A DNA stretch of 20,191 bases from assembly GCA_937873245.1 (NCBI GenBank), contig CALMVY010000401.1:1-20191 (forward strand), given 5' to 3'. Below, one piece after another: positions 6,416 to 14,869 of the stretch (positions within the stretch are counted from its first letter, which is position 1; each line of letters starts with the position of its first letter). A program made the translations under genes and the position numbers. The notes under the pieces were generated by a model. The model searched no databases and had not been told where the DNA came from. It was given only the letters and a program-made list of their open reading frames with translations. Source of the DNA: an uncultured Arthrobacter sp. Its GTDB lineage: Bacteria; Actinomycetota; Actinomycetes; Actinomycetales; Micrococcaceae.

Positions 6416-8490
6416 TTCCAGCCGGTGGCGGCAAGCAGCCGTTGTTCGAACATGGGGATCATGCTCTGGACATAGGTCTTGGTCAGATGGTTGTCGTCCT
6501 TGTAGACGTAGACATTCCCGACCACGGCCGGGCAGATCCCGCCGGCGCAGATGAAGTCGCTCAGGTCCATCAGGTGCAGCCGCGGCACCTTCCCGCGGTA
6601 CGCGTCCAGGGGTGAGGACCCGGCGAGGGATTCCTGCAGCGGTGCGTTGCACTCGACGGCGTCGGGCCCGTTCTTCTGCACGCATTCGGGCATGTTCATG
6701 TTGAAGCGGGGATTGTCACGGATGCCGACGACGTCGATGCCGGCATCAGTGAACGGCTTGATGCCTTCGAGGTACTGCGGCACCTCGGTCTCGAAGGGCG
6801 CCTCTTTGTGCGTCAGTGAGGCGACGGTGAAGACCGCGTCGGGCTTGTGGTCCATGACGTACTGGGCGCTGGCCTTGTTGAAGGCGTTGCACTCGGTGTC
6901 CCGTTCCGGGGACTCCCCGCCGAAGCGGCAGTTGCCCTTGAGGAGGGCCACGACTTCCCAGCCGTGGCTGCGGGCAATCGGGCCGAGCGCCGCCATGTAT
7001 TGCTGGGCGTGGGAGTCGCCGAGCACCACGATGCGTTTGGTGACACTGTCCGGGCGGCTGTTCTGCAGGCAGCCCGCGAGCAGCGGGTCGCCGGGGACGT
7101 TCCCGTCCGTGCACAGCCCGTCGATGTCGGCCCACTCGTTCTTCATGGCCACGGGGGCCGGGATGATCTTGGCCTCCGGCGTCGGCTTGCCGGCATTTTC
7201 GGGCGCCAGGGCGGCCGCCCCCGGCGTCAGTTCCTTCGGCTGCGCGGCGGCGACCGCTTCGTCCGCCATCATCCTGCTCTGCCACACGGACACCGGCCCG
7301 GCCAGCAGGGCACCGCACGCCGCGATCACGACGGCGGTACGCCAGACACGGCGCTGGGGCCAGCGCCATTCGCGCAGCGGTTTCTCCACGAACCGGGTGG
7401 TCAGCACCGCCAGCACAATCGAGGCGGCGACAATCGCGAGGCCCTGGGCCAGGTTCGGAGCGGCGATGCCCGTCCCGGCGAGGGCCAGCACCAGCAACGG
7501 CCAGTGCCAGAGGTACAGGGCGTAGGAGTTGTCGCCGAGCTTCACGAGCGGCTTCCAGGTCAGGAAACGGTCCACGCCAAAGCGGCTGCCGCTCTGCCCG
7601 GCCACGATGATGGCGGCGGCGGCCAGCGTCGGCCACAGCGCAATGAAGCCGGGGAAGGAACGGTCCACTGTGAGCAGGAGTCCGCAGGAGAGCATCGCCG
7701 CGAGACCGGCCCAGCCGAGGATTACCCGCAGCATTTTGCCGGGCCTCAGGTGCGGCAGCGCGAGCGCCAGCAGCGAACCGAGGGCGAATTCCCAGAGCCG
7801 GGTGCGGGTATCGAAGTAGGCGTAGGACTGGTTGGTGGCGGTCTGCTCGATGGAAAAGGCCAGCGACACAACAAAGATCGTGCCGAAAGCCGCGGCCAGC
7901 AGCGCGGCATAGCTCACCCCGCGGCCGACGGAGGTCCGGCGGATGACGCGCAGCAGTACGGCCGCGCCGGCGAACACGACCGGCCAGAGGAGAAAGACCT
8001 GCCCCTGGATGGACAGCGACCAGAAGTGCTGCAGCGGGCTGGCACCGGCGTGGTCCTGGGCGTAGTAGTCGACGGCGGTGTCCGCCAGGAGCCAGTTCTG
8101 CCGGTACAGCAGCGAGGCCCACGCCTGGTCCAGCACGTCGGGCCAGCGGCTCTCGGGCAGGACCAGCCGGGTGCCGGCCAGCACGCCGAGGATGACCACA
8201 ACGACGGCGGGCAGCAGCCGCTTGAGCAGGTGGAGCCAGTGGCTCAGGAGGCGCAGGGGCGTGCCGCCGTCGACCTTGCGGGCAAAGCTGAGGGTCATCA
8301 GGAACGCGGAGATCAGCAGGAAGATGTCGACGCCGCCGGAGACGCGCCCGAGCCAGACGTGGTAGGTGACCACCATCAGGACTGCGAGGGCGCGGAGGCC
8401 CTGGACCTCGGGCCGGTAGCCGGTTTTTGCGCGCACCTGGGAACCCGCGACCGCTGCCTGCGGGCTGGGCGTTGTTCGCTCGGTCGACAA
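6412..8490 (-). CDS. OafA/YrhL-type acyltransferase with C-terminal SGNH hydrolase domain
   Basis: A 692-residue membrane O-acyltransferase (acyltransferase-3 family). Residues 25-400 hold about ten membrane helices, starting YRPEVQGLRALAVLMVVTYH with the conserved His44, then GGVDIFLLISAFL (52-64) and HFWSLSIQGQ (155-164). After a Pro/Ala linker (about 410-455) comes an extracytoplasmic SGNH domain: GDSH (491-494, nucleophile Ser493), GN (519-520, oxyanion site) and DDNH (665-668, catalytic Asp/His). Proteins of this architecture O-acetylate cell-wall or exopolysaccharide sugars; the acceptor here is not evident. The start is TTG (8488-8490), preceded by GAAGGGG at a 6-base spacing. The Glu common in the WSLSVE motif of the family is Gln here, a variant I believe is frequent in actinobacteria. 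The gene stands alone, divergent from the DUF389 gene. Confidence 0.93.
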   Translation of the reverse strand: MSTERTTPSPQAAVAGSQVRAKTGYRPEVQGLRALAVLMVVTYHVWLGRVSGGVDIFLLISAFLMTLSFARKVDGGTPLRLLSHWLHLLKRLLPAVVVVILGVLAGTRLVLPESRWPDVLDQAWASLLYRQNWLLADTAVDYYAQDHAGASPLQHFWSLSIQGQVFLLWPVVFAGAAVLLRVIRRTSVGRGVSYAALLAAAFGTIFVVSLAFSIEQTATNQSYAYFDTRTRLWEFALGSLLALALPHLRPGKMLRVILGWAGLAAMLSCGLLLTVDRSFPGFIALWPTLAAAAIIVAGQSGSRFGVDRFLTWKPLVKLGDNSYALYLWHWPLLVLALAGTGIAAPNLAQGLAIVAASIVLAVLTTRFVEKPLREWRWPQRRVWRTAVVIAACGALLAGPVSVWQSRMMADEAVAAAQPKELTPGAAALAPENAGKPTPEAKIIPAPVAMKNEWADIDGLCTDGNVPGDPLLAGCLQNSRPDSVTKRIVVLGDSHAQQYMAALGPIARSHGWEVVALLKGNCRFGGESPERDTECNAFNKASAQYVMDHKPDAVFTVASLTHKEAPFETEVPQYLEGIKPFTDAGIDVVGIRDNPRFNMNMPECVQKNGPDAVECNAPLQESLAGSSPLDAYRGKVPRLHLMDLSDFICAGGICPAVVGNVYVYKDDNHLTKTYVQSMIPMFEQRLLAATGWK

Positions 8491-8523
8491 ATAAAGCCCC
8501 TTCAGGCAGGTTCCAAAACGTCA

Positions 8524-8553
8524 ATGTTACCGAACCGTAATTTGTCTGGCCAA
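8524..8553 (-). promoter_or_regulatory. promoter of the acyltransferase gene
   Basis: On the minus strand TTGGCC (8548-8553) and TAACAT (8524-8529) are separated by 18 bases. This gives a plausible sigma-70-type promoter about 25 bases upstream of the Shine-Dalgarno of the TTG-started acyltransferase gene. Confidence 0.4.
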
Positions 8554-8606
8554 TCACGGCGGCGCGGGGCTTGCCCTTGCCGCCGGTCTTCCAAGGCTCC
8601 GGCGGC

Positions 8607-8640
8607 TACCCTGTAACGAGCCAGAGGAGGCCGCATCGTG
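8607..8640 (+). promoter_or_regulatory. -10 box and strong RBS fixing the DUF389 GTG start
   Basis: TACCCT (8607-8612) is a possible -10 box. The perfect Shine-Dalgarno AGGAGG (8625-8630) stands 7 bases before GTG (8638-8640). This RBS decides the start and shows that translation was meant to begin in the frame that closes at 8829, not in the longer open frame that begins at 8571. Confidence 0.6.
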
Positions 8641-9605
8641 ATCGCACAACTGCGCGTTTTTGTCCCGGAATCGTTGTCCGACGCCGTGGTGGACTGCTCC
8701 ACCGGCGAGACTGGCGTCGCCGAAGTTTCCCGCCTGCGTGGTGCGTCGGTGGTTCCCCCCGGGGACGTCATCCACGTCCTGCTCGCCCGGGAGTCCGTGC
8801 GGCACTGGTGGAGAAACTTCACGCCCTGAATGTCCAGGAACAGGGCTCGATCTCGGTCACCATGCCCGAACTGGTGCTCTCGGACCGGGCAGACAAGGCC
8901 ACCGCGGACGCCCCCGGGGAAGGCGCGGACGCCGTGATCTGGGACGAGGTATCCCGGCAGACGGGCGAAGACTCCAGGCTGACGTGGAGCTTCCTTGCCT
9001 TTCTCATCCTGGCGACCCAGCTGGCGGCCATCGGCATCGTCACGGATTCGACGATCGCCATTGTCGGTGCGATGGCGGTAGGTCCTGAGTTCGGACCGCT
9101 GGCGGCGCTGGCGGTGGCCCTCGTGCGGCGGCAATGGAAGCTGGGACGCCGCGCGGCGCTCGCCCTCGCCGTCGGCTTCCCCGTGGCGATGCTGGCAGCG
9201 GCCTTCACGGCGTGGCTCTCGGTGCCGCTGGGCCTCTTCCCCGCCGATGTCCTGGACCGCGGCTCGGCCGCCGATTTCATCTACCATCCGGGCCCGTATT
9301 CGCTGATTGTCGCGGTGCTGGCCGGCATCGCCGGAATGCTGTCGGTGATCAGCCGGCGCTCCGCCGCCCTGGTCGGCGTGTTCATCTCCGTGACCACGGT
9401 CCCCGCGGCCGGATTCGTGGCGGTGGCGCTGGTGCTGGGCGAGTATGAGAAAGCGGCAGGATCCGCCCTGCAACTGGCCCTGAACCTGGCGGGGATCGTC
9501 GTGGCGGCCGTTGCCGTGCTGGTCTTCTACCGCCTCATCACCAAAAGGCTGCCCGATGCCGCGGCGCTGCGCCTGAAGCGCAGGGCACTGCGGGCGCAGC
9601 AGTAG
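8638..9605 (+). pseudogene. DUF389 family membrane protein, apparent frameshift near 8802
   Basis: The N-terminal part, starting at GTG 8638 behind a perfect RBS, reads MIAQLRVFVPESLSDAVVDC and continues to VLLARESVR. It then hits a stop at 8827-8829 after nonsense (HWWRNFTP). The continuation ALVEKLHALNVQEQG lies in another frame from about 8802 and runs to 9605. Adding one G to the GCGGCAC at 8799-8805 would restore a single protein of about 322 residues. The rest is a DUF389-like integral membrane protein: five to six hydrophobic helices from about 8983, with MAVGPEFGPLAALAVAL and a Val/Pro-rich helix near VTTVPAAG. The biochemical role of the family is not established. Either this is a real one-base deletion (pseudogene) or a sequencing/assembly error; no slippery heptamer supports programmed frameshifting. 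A strong groEL terminator lies beyond the stop. Confidence 0.75.
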
Positions 9606-9645
9606 GCGCACCCGGCCGGAACGGGCAGGATGGCGCAAGACGGCG

Positions 9646-9675
9646 AAGTGCAAGGCGGGCAAGTGCAAGGCGGGC
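9646..9675. repeat. perfect 15-bp tandem duplication
   Basis: AAGTGCAAGGCGGGC occurs twice in a row (9646-9660 and 9661-9675) between the convergent DUF389 and groEL gene ends, directly beside the groEL terminator stem. It looks like a recent slippage duplication. Confidence 0.85.
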
Positions 9676-9679
9676 ACAG

Positions 9680-9712
9680 AAAAGGCCGGCCCGGCTGACG
9701 CCGGACCGGCCT
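9680..9712 (-). terminator. groEL: groEL intrinsic terminator
   Basis: Arms 9683-9695 and 9700-9712 pair in 12 of 13 positions around a TGAC loop. On the minus strand the stem is followed by TTTTCTGT. A GC-rich stem, tetraloop and U-tract 20 bases after the groEL stop make a convincing Rho-independent terminator. In the other direction it may also stop DUF389 transcripts. Confidence 0.85.
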
Positions 9713-9731
9713 GGACTGCAGCGGCCTGGAG

Positions 9732-11342
<1,611 letters not shown>

Positions 11343-11365
11343 TGGTTTTGTCCTTTCAAGACAGA

Positions 11366-11410
11366 ACCCCGCGCAACTGACCCGTCAAAGAAGGATCGGC
11401 GGCGCGGGGT
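11366..11410 (-). promoter_or_regulatory. groES-groEL intercistronic stem-loop
   Basis: ACCCCGCGC (11366-11374) and GCGCGGGGT (11402-11410) are perfectly complementary across 27 bases. The stem starts 10 bases after the groES stop, has no U-tract, and leaves the groEL RBS free. It is better read as an mRNA processing or stabilising element, or partial attenuator, that sets the groES:groEL ratio than as a full terminator. Confidence 0.6.
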
Positions 11411-11419
11411 CCAAGAGAG

Positions 11420-11716
11420 TTACTTTACGACGATCGCCAGGACGTCGCGGGCGGACAGCACGAGGTACTCGGTGCCGCCGGTCTTGACTTCGGTTCCGCC
11501 GTACTTGGAGTAGATAACAACGTCGCCGACGGTGACGTCGACCGGAACGCGGTTGCCGTTGTCGTCAAAGCGGCCGGGGCCTACTGCAACAACTTCACCT
11601 TCCTGCGGCTTTTCCTGCGCGGAGTCCGGGATAACCAGGCCGGAGGCCGTGGTCTGCTCGGCTTCGAGCGGGCGGACAACAATACGATCCTCAAGAGGCT
11701 TAATAGAGACCGACAA
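11420..11716 (-). CDS. groES: 10-kDa co-chaperonin GroES
   Basis: GroES forms the heptameric lid of the GroEL chamber. The 98-residue product begins (M)SVSIKPLEDRIVVRPLEAEQ and contains the mobile-loop region TTASGLVIPDSAQEKPQEGE. It ends with a typical GGTEVKTGGTEYLVLSARDV beta-barrel edge. The start codon is TTG (11714-11716), chosen because it gives the usual GroES length and lies just behind AGGAGAGG. It is the first gene of the groES-groEL operon. Upstream are a sigma-70-type promoter and two CIRCE operators, so expression should be heat-inducible through the HrcA repressor; hrcA itself is not in the window. Confidence 0.98.
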   Translation of the reverse strand: MSVSIKPLEDRIVVRPLEAEQTTASGLVIPDSAQEKPQEGEVVAVGPGRFDDNGNRVPVDVTVGDVVIYSKYGGTEVKTGGTEYLVLSARDVLAIVVK

Positions 11717-11824
11717 GGACCTCTCCTATTCGTCAGCAAATTCGTGGACTTTAAAGCTGTGGTGCCATGGCGTACAGACCGTCGTCGCGGTGCCGGCAGC
11801 AGCCTGGCTGTCAAGCTTCAGGTA
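11717..11824 (-). other. groES mRNA leader
   Basis: The stretch between the CIRCE-proximal promoter and groES has no recognisable gene. It holds the leader of the chaperonin mRNA and, at its end, the RBS AGGAGAGG before the TTG start. I see no strong stem-loop in it apart from the CIRCE palindrome just upstream. Confidence 0.5.
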
Positions 11825-11851
11825 TTAGCACCCTCCTAGGGAGAGTGCTAA
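11825..11851. promoter_or_regulatory. CIRCE operator, promoter-proximal downstream copy
   Basis: TTAGCACCC, 9 bases, GAGTGCTAA matches the CIRCE consensus (TTAGCACTC-N9-GAGTGCTAA) at all but one position. On the minus strand it begins at about the predicted transcription start, so bound HrcA would block initiation and the element would also be in the mRNA leader. Confidence 0.93.
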
Positions 11852-11856
11852 TGACG

Positions 11857-11886
11857 ACTCTATGTAAGTAGTTAGCACTCGGTCAA
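11857..11886 (-). promoter_or_regulatory. groES-groEL promoter
   Basis: On the minus strand TTGACC (11881-11886) and TAGAGT (11857-11862) are separated by 18 bases. The predicted start near 11850 gives a leader of about 135 bases before groES. The -35 lies inside the upstream CIRCE copy and the start at the edge of the downstream copy. Confidence 0.7.
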
Positions 11887-11898
11887 GGCGAGTGCCAG
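11872..11898. promoter_or_regulatory. CIRCE operator, copy covering the -35
   Basis: TTAGCACTC, 9 bases, GAGTGCCAG: the left half is a perfect CIRCE half-site and the right half matches in 7 of 9 positions. The 9-base spacer is canonical. It overlaps the -35 hexamer of the groES promoter, so the operon has two HrcA sites 47 bases apart, centre to centre. Confidence 0.88.
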
Positions 11899-11954
11899 AA
11901 ATTCGTTCCCGGTGAACTCCGGTGACCGGGCATCGTGCTCTCTCCCGGCCCGCG

Positions 11955-12140
11955 GCGGCGGGACATGTCCACCGGGCGCAGACCACCCCAGGGGGACATG
12001 CCCATCCTTCGTTGCGGCCAGCGGACACTTGGGCATTGTGCTCCACGCCGGAGCCGAGCACTGGACATGTCCAGCGGCCGCGGGCCGCCCAAGGGGCACA
12101 TGTCCGCCGCTGATGCCACAGACTGGGCATGTCCCGCGGT
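11955..12140. repeat. GGRCATGYCC palindromic intergenic repeat, copy B (dense cluster)
   Basis: This 186-base stretch between the groES promoter and the next gene holds palindromic decamers at 11961-11970 (GGACATGTCC), 11994-12003 (GGACATGCCC), 12063-12072 (GGACATGTCC, extended to the 14-base palindrome CTGGACATGTCCAG at 12061-12074), 12096-12105 (GCACATGTCC) and 12125-12134 (GGGCATGTCC). A decayed GGGCATTGTG is at 12031-12040. It shares GGACATGCCCAT(T/C)CTT and TGTCCAG(T/C)GGCCGCGG with the block at 615-735, in the same order. Open frames across it are artefacts of its high GC. Function unknown. Confidence 0.78.
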
Positions 12141-12157
12141 GCGGAGCCCTTGCCGGG

Positions 12158-12589
12158 CTACCGTCCGCCGAGGTCCTCGAAATCCACGTCCTCGCCGTTG
12201 TCCTCGTCGTCGAAACCGTACTCGTTCCGGTGCCGGTACAGCACCAGGCCTCCCGCCGCCGCCAAGGCGATTCCGCTGACCAGGAAGATGATGCCGCCGA
12301 TGCGGGCCGCGGCGTAGCTCTCACGGATGGACTTCGCCTCGTCAGTGGCGTCTGCCACGTCCTTGCCGCCGACCGAATAGACGGTGGCGTTGAAGGAGTC
12401 CAGGAAGAAGATGATGACCAGCAGCGCCGCACAGACGACGGCGATGACGGCGCCGGCGATCAGCGCGGGCCGGGCGTAGCGGGCAAGCCCCTGCCGGGCA
12501 GGACGGCCGCCGTCGGCGTCTTGCTGTGCGGCATCGACCTCCCGGGAGGTTTCGTCCGTGCCGTTGTTTGCCGTGCCGCTGTCATCCAT
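12158..12589 (-). CDS. small two-helix membrane protein, function unknown
   Basis: The 143-residue protein has a hydrophilic, Asp/Gln-rich N-terminus (about 1-38), one hydrophobic helix (about 42-64), an external-looking loop with FNATVYSVGGKDVADATDEA, a second helix (about 95-116) and an acidic C-terminal tail (DDEDNGEDVDFEDLGG). Both tails are probably cytoplasmic. I recognise no domain. The ATG (12587-12589) stands 7 bases after TAGGCT on the minus strand and there is no Shine-Dalgarno, so the mRNA is probably leaderless. It diverges from the methyltransferase gene with only 57 bases between start codons, and is followed by the palindromic repeat cluster ahead of the groE promoter. Confidence 0.75.
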   Translation of the reverse strand: MDDSGTANNGTDETSREVDAAQQDADGGRPARQGLARYARPALIAGAVIAVVCAALLVIIFFLDSFNATVYSVGGKDVADATDEAKSIRESYAAARIGGIIFLVSGIALAAAGGLVLYRHRNEYGFDDEDNGEDVDFEDLGGR

Positions 12590-12602
12590 GCCGTCAAGCC
12601 TA
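12587..12602 (-). promoter_or_regulatory. leaderless -10 box for the two-helix membrane protein
   Basis: On the minus strand TAGGCT (12597-12602) is followed by 7 bases and the ATG at 12587-12589, with no Shine-Dalgarno sequence. It is back to back with the methyltransferase promoter. Confidence 0.55.
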
Positions 12603-12633
12603 TCGGGCGCACGGCTCCACCAGCGCCCTGAAC

Positions 12634-12649
12634 TAGGCTTGTGACCATG
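12634..12649 (+). promoter_or_regulatory. leaderless -10 box for the methyltransferase gene
   Basis: TAGGCT (12634-12639), then 7 bases, then ATG (12647-12649). The in-frame GTG at 12641 is only one base past the -10 and would lie upstream of the predicted transcript, so the ATG is preferred. Confidence 0.55.
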
Positions 12650-13891
12650 GCTGACGCACCGCAGGACCAGATCGCCCCGCTCCTCAACCCCGAAGGCTGG
12701 GAGCTGCTGGCGTCACTGGGCCCGTACCGGGAGGACGAGGCGTTCCGCCTCAACGCTTCCCTCCGGAAGGCCGGCCACTCCCCCGAACTCGTCTCCGCCG
12801 TGCTCACCCAGTCGCGGCTGCGGACCAAGGCGGAAGCCAAGTTCGGCGAGTTCGCCCGCCAGATGATCTTCACCCAGGCGGGCCTGGAGCAGGCCACCCG
12901 GCTCACTGTGGCGGCCCGGCACGCGCAGCGCTTCGCGGAAGCAGGCGTGCAGCACGTGGCCGATCTTGGCTGCGGCCTCGGCGCCGACACCATGGCGCTC
13001 GCCTCGCTGGACATTACCGTCACGGCGGTGGAAATGGACGAGACGACGGCGGCCTGCGCCACGATGAACCTGATCCCCTTCCGGAACGCCACCGTGGTCC
13101 ATGCCGATGCGACGACGGTGGCCCTCGACGGAATCGACGGCGTCTGGCTGGACCCGGCGCGCCGGACCACGTCCACCTCGGGCACGAAGCGGATCTGGGA
13201 TCCGGAGGACTTCTCCCCGCCGCTGTCCTTCGTTGAGTCCCTGGCAGGCGAAGGCCTGGCCGTGGGGGTGAAGATGGGCCCGGGCATGCCGCACGACTCT
13301 GTTCCCAAGAATTGCGAAGCCCAGTGGGTGTCCGTTGGCGGGGATGTCACCGAAGTGGCGTTGTGGTTCAACGCCGTCCGGCGTCCGGGGATCCGGCGCG
13401 CGGCCCTCCTGCTCGGCCCCGCCGGCGCTGCGGAGCTCAGCAGTCCTGAGGACTTCGACGGCGGCCCGGCCGCCCCGGTGGGGCCGGTCGAGGGGTACCT
13501 CTACGAGCCCGACGGCGCCGTCATCCGCGCCGGGCTGGTGGCCGACGTCGCCCTGCAGCTGGGCGGGCACCTCGTGGACGAGCACATCGCCTACATCTGC
13601 GCCCCGGAACTGCACGACACGCCCTTCGCCCGGGCCTACAAGGTCCTGGACGTGATGCCTTACAACGTCAAGGCGCTCAAGGCCTGGGTCAAGGACCAGG
13701 GCATTGGAGTGCTCGATATCAAGAAACGCGGCACGTCGGTCACTCCGGAGGAGCTGCGCAAACAGCTCCTTCCCGGCGGCGGAAAGACCGGGGGTAAGGC
13801 CGGAGGAAAAAATGCCGGCAAGAAAACGGCCACCCTGGTCCTCACCAGGATCGGCGAGGAACGGGTGGCCATTTCGGTGGAGCCGGTCTAG
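12647..13891 (+). CDS. class I SAM-dependent methyltransferase with THUMP-like domain
   Basis: A 414-residue protein. Residues 1-100 are a helical N-terminal domain. The Rossmann methyltransferase core follows, with motif I DLGCGLGAD (106-114), acidic ribose-binding E129 (TAVEMDE) and the motif-IV-like WLDPARR (167-173). The C-terminal part (about 290-414) has the THUMP-like features KVLDVMPYNVKALKAW and DIKKRGTSVTPEELRK, and a Lys/Gly-rich insertion (GGGKTGGKAGGKNAGKK) before the last strand. Actinobacterial proteins of this type are annotated as THUMP-like-domain methyltransferases and are presumed to act on RNA; the exact target nucleotide is not known to me. Domain assignment is good, substrate is inference. 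The gene stands alone and converges on the shikimate dehydrogenase homologue 25 bases beyond its stop. Confidence 0.88.
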   Translation: MADAPQDQIAPLLNPEGWELLASLGPYREDEAFRLNASLRKAGHSPELVSAVLTQSRLRTKAEAKFGEFARQMIFTQAGLEQATRLTVAARHAQRFAEAGVQHVADLGCGLGADTMALASLDITVTAVEMDETTAACATMNLIPFRNATVVHADATTVALDGIDGVWLDPARRTTSTSGTKRIWDPEDFSPPLSFVESLAGEGLAVGVKMGPGMPHDSVPKNCEAQWVSVGGDVTEVALWFNAVRRPGIRRAALLLGPAGAAELSSPEDFDGGPAAPVGPVEGYLYEPDGAVIRAGLVADVALQLGGHLVDEHIAYICAPELHDTPFARAYKVLDVMPYNVKALKAWVKDQGIGVLDIKKRGTSVTPEELRKQLLPGGGKTGGKAGGKNAGKKTATLVLTRIGEERVAISVEPV

Positions 13892-13916
13892 GCCCGGCTC
13901 TCCGGATTCCGGCAGG

Positions 13917-14738
13917 CTATTGGGCCCGCATGAAATCCTCGGCTGCCCGGACCTGCTCATCGCTGGGCCGGATCCCGGTGTACAGGACGAACTGCTCCAG
14001 CGCCTGGATGGTCGCCACCTCCGCACCGGTGATGACGGTCTTGCCGGCGGCGCGGCCGGCCTTGACCAGCGGGGTTTCGGCCGGCAGCGCTACGACGTCG
14101 AACACCACCTTGGCGGCGTCGACAGCCTCCCGGGGGTAGGACAGGGACTCGGCGTCGGGACCGCCCGCCATGCCGACCGGTGTCACGTTGATGATCATGT
14201 CGGCGGCGCTGGACGGATCGACGTCGGAGCGCCAGGCGAAGCCATAGAGCCCGGCGAGCGCCCGGCCCGCTGCCTCGTTACGGGCGATCACGGTGACGTC
14301 CCGGAAGCCGGCGTCGCGCAGGGCAGCGGCCGTGGCTTTGGCCATGCCGCCCGCGCCCCTCAGCAGGACCGAGTACGAGGAGGGCACGGCGTTGCGCTGC
14401 AGCAGCTGCTCGATGGCCGTGTAGTCGGTGTTGTAGGCGGTGAGCGTGCCGCCGTCGTTGACGATCGTGTTGACCGAGTCGATCGCTTTCGCGGAGGGGT
14501 CCATCACGTCAACGAGGGCTATGACGTCCTCCTTGTACGGCATCGACACGGCGCAGCCGCGGATGCCGAGCCCACGCACGCCGGCGATCGCCTGGGCGAG
14601 GTCCGTCGGGGCAAAGGCCTTGTAGATCCAGTTCAGGCCGAGCTGTTCATACAGGTGGTTGTGGAAGCGCGTCCCGTTGTTGCTCGGCCGGGCCGAGAGT
14701 GAGATGCACAGGGTCATGTCTTTATTCAGGATGGGCAC
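13917..14738 (-). CDS. shikimate 5-dehydrogenase-like protein (SdhL type)
   Basis: A 273-residue NAD(P)-dependent oxidoreductase of the AroE superfamily. It resembles the SdhL subgroup (Haemophilus HI0607 type): CISLSARPSNNGTRFHN replaces the AroE substrate signature, followed by GIRGCAVSMPYKE with catalytic Lys69, NTDY with Asp105, and the dinucleotide loop GAGGMAKA (128-135). The Lys/Asp pair is intact, so it may oxidise shikimate or a related polyol acid; members of this subgroup are reported to be weak on shikimate, so it is probably not the main AroE. The GTG start (14736-14738) lies 6 bases after TTTAAT on the minus strand and directly abuts GGAGG, too close for normal SD use, so it may be leaderless. 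An ATG at 14715-14717 would shorten it by 7 residues. It is divergent from the YbdK-type gene. Confidence 0.9.
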   Translation of the reverse strand: MPILNKDMTLCISLSARPSNNGTRFHNHLYEQLGLNWIYKAFAPTDLAQAIAGVRGLGIRGCAVSMPYKEDVIALVDVMDPSAKAIDSVNTIVNDGGTLTAYNTDYTAIEQLLQRNAVPSSYSVLLRGAGGMAKATAAALRDAGFRDVTVIARNEAAGRALAGLYGFAWRSDVDPSSAADMIINVTPVGMAGGPDAESLSYPREAVDAAKVVFDVVALPAETPLVKAGRAAGKTVITGAEVATIQALEQFVLYTGIRPSDEQVRAAEDFMRAQ

Positions 14739-14750
14739 CCCTCCATTAAA
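14736..14750 (-). promoter_or_regulatory. possible leaderless -10 box of the SdhL-type gene
   Basis: On the minus strand TTTAAT (14745-14750) is followed by six bases (GGAGGG) and the GTG start. The GGAGG is only one base from the GTG, which argues against SD-driven initiation there and fits a leaderless start, or else a start a little further downstream. Confidence 0.35.
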
Positions 14751-14869
14751 CGCCAGGCAGGCACGGGCCGCTGCCCAAGGGTCACCGCGGCGACAGCCCG
14801 CGCCGCGTCCGGAGGTGGTTCCGGGAGAAGCCCAGGATGCCGTGAGTACCGTTGCGGTCCGAATACTTT

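Noticed and set aside
6847..8616. 589-codon plus-strand frame and a 603-codon minus-strand frame in the acyltransferase region
   Set aside because: Both overlap the acyltransferase, whose membrane helices and SGNH motifs are unmistakable; the others are Arg/Gly/Gln-rich.
8797..8810. Programmed -1 frameshift in the DUF389 gene
   Set aside because: No slippery heptamer, no evident downstream pseudoknot, and the family is normally encoded in one frame; a deletion or sequence error is simpler.
11955..12140. CRISPR array
   Set aside because: Repeats are 10-14 bases, palindromic and imperfect; spacers are unequal and no cas genes are present.
11912..12631. Plus-strand open frames across the palindromic repeats
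   Set aside because: They run through the repeat cluster and antisense to the two-helix protein. Repetitive Cys-Pro-Pro codons come from the palindromes, and there is no RBS.
12713..14026. 437-codon minus-strand frame opposite the methyltransferase
   Set aside because: Arg/Gly/His-rich shadow of a gene with clear SAM-binding motifs.
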